NCBI GenBank assembly: GCA_049647245.1
Contig: JBARXH010000211.1
Location: forward strand, 1-6,113
Length of the DNA: 6,113 bases
Direction of reading: 5' to 3'
Source of the DNA: Litorimonas sp049647245
GTDB taxonomy: Bacteria > Pseudomonadota > Alphaproteobacteria > Caulobacterales > Maricaulaceae
The notes under the pieces: generated by a model
Told to the model about the DNA's origin: nothing
What the model saw: the letters and a program-made list of their open reading frames with translations, nothing else
Database searches by the model: none
Position numbers and translations under genes: made by a program
Shown here: in pieces, positions 5,852 to 6,113 of the stretch
Layout of the letters: the number at the start of each line of letters is the position of its first letter
Numbering within the stretch: position 1 is the first letter of the stretch

Positions 5852-6113
5852 GTGACCCGTGTCCTGCTGATTTCCTCCTTCACCTCGACCAGCCATGTCG
5901 GCTCCGTCGTCAGCGCGTTCGTGCTGCGGCGCATGGGCGTGGACGTGACCGTGCTGCCGACGACCCTGTTCGGTCGCCATCCCGGCTGGGGCGCGCCCGG
6001 CGGGGACGTGGTCCCGACCGACAAGCTGACGGGCATGTGGGAGGCGGTGGCGGACCAGCTGCAGGCGGACGGCTCGCATTTCGACGCGGTGATGACGGGC
6101 TATATGGGCGAGA
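5852..6113 (+). CDS. pdxY: Pyridoxal kinase (PdxY-type), 3' end outside window
   Basis: The first 87 codons of a PfkB/ribokinase-superfamily B6 kinase, cut by the right edge. The product phosphorylates pyridoxal (and related vitamers) with ATP to pyridoxal 5'-phosphate in the cytoplasmic salvage pathway. Seen: VTRVLLISSFTSTSHVG at the start, equivalent to the family's ILxIQSHVVYGHVG; then SAFVLRRMGVDVTVLPTTLFGRHPGWG (residues 21-47, like the family's F.L.R.G..V..V.T..FSNH..YG), LTGMWEAV and DAVMTGYMG (residues 79-86, like DAVLSGYLG). The ATP-binding half lies beyond the window. Start: GTG 5852 aligns with the usual N-terminus; there is no good Shine-Dalgarno, only GGACGGG 12 bases upstream. 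TTG 5816 is in frame but would add a Pro/Arg-rich leader. The IQSH-to-SSFTS change at the substrate-binding end is a divergence from E. coli PdxY. A PdxK-like assignment is possible. Confidence 0.85.
   Translation, partial: MTRVLLISSFTSTSHVGSVVSAFVLRRMGVDVTVLPTTLFGRHPGWGAPGGDVVPTDKLTGMWEAVADQLQADGSHFDAVMTGYMGE

Noticed and set aside
5746..6079. Minus-strand frames opposite the pyridoxal kinase
   Set aside because: No domain; the plus strand matches the PdxY N-terminus closely.

Overview
The window is GC-rich (coding regions rich in G/C at third positions) and looks like a chromosomal segment of an alphaproteobacterium. TTAA boxes of the CtrA type and GANTC (CcrM-type) sites upstream of one gene point towards the Caulobacterales/Maricaulales/Hyphomonadaceae side of that class. 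This placement is an inference from base composition and motifs only. I see no mobile element, tRNA, rRNA or CRISPR array.

Layout from left to right. (1) Bases 1-1536, plus strand: the C-terminal ~511 residues of a DUF885-family putative metallopeptidase, open at the left edge. (2) A convergent junction with a strong hairpin terminator (1600-1633). (3) Three consecutive minus-strand genes (1696-2559, 2772-4160, 4311-5687; transcription order is right to left). They encode three diverged paralogs of one unnamed family of lipoproteins with a C-terminal outer-membrane beta-barrel-like domain. Each is separated by 150-212 bases, and intrinsic terminators follow at least the second and third in transcription order, so they look like separately transcribed neighbours more than one tight operon. 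(4) A divergent intergenic region (5688-5851) with TTAA boxes and two GANTC sites. (5) From 5852 to the right edge, plus strand: the N-terminal part of a pyridoxal kinase (PdxY-type) for vitamin B6 salvage.

The three paralogs are the notable content. Each has the lipobox cysteine at residue 16, a following Ser-aromatic pair (CSF, CSW, CSY), a cysteine pair further on, a low-complexity linker of very different length, and a barrel-like domain. The barrel domain shares ordered motifs (FSD(L/Y)E...(E)xGxR, (R/T)P(Y/F)..., ETG(L/I)(R/K)(Y/W), (V/I)P(V/L)xLRG) and ends in a terminal phenylalanine. The design suggests surface-associated lipidated barrels built by duplication and diversified mainly in the linker and loops. 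Their function cannot be named from sequence. The flanking peptidase and kinase genes are ordinary housekeeping-type genes with no evident functional link to them.
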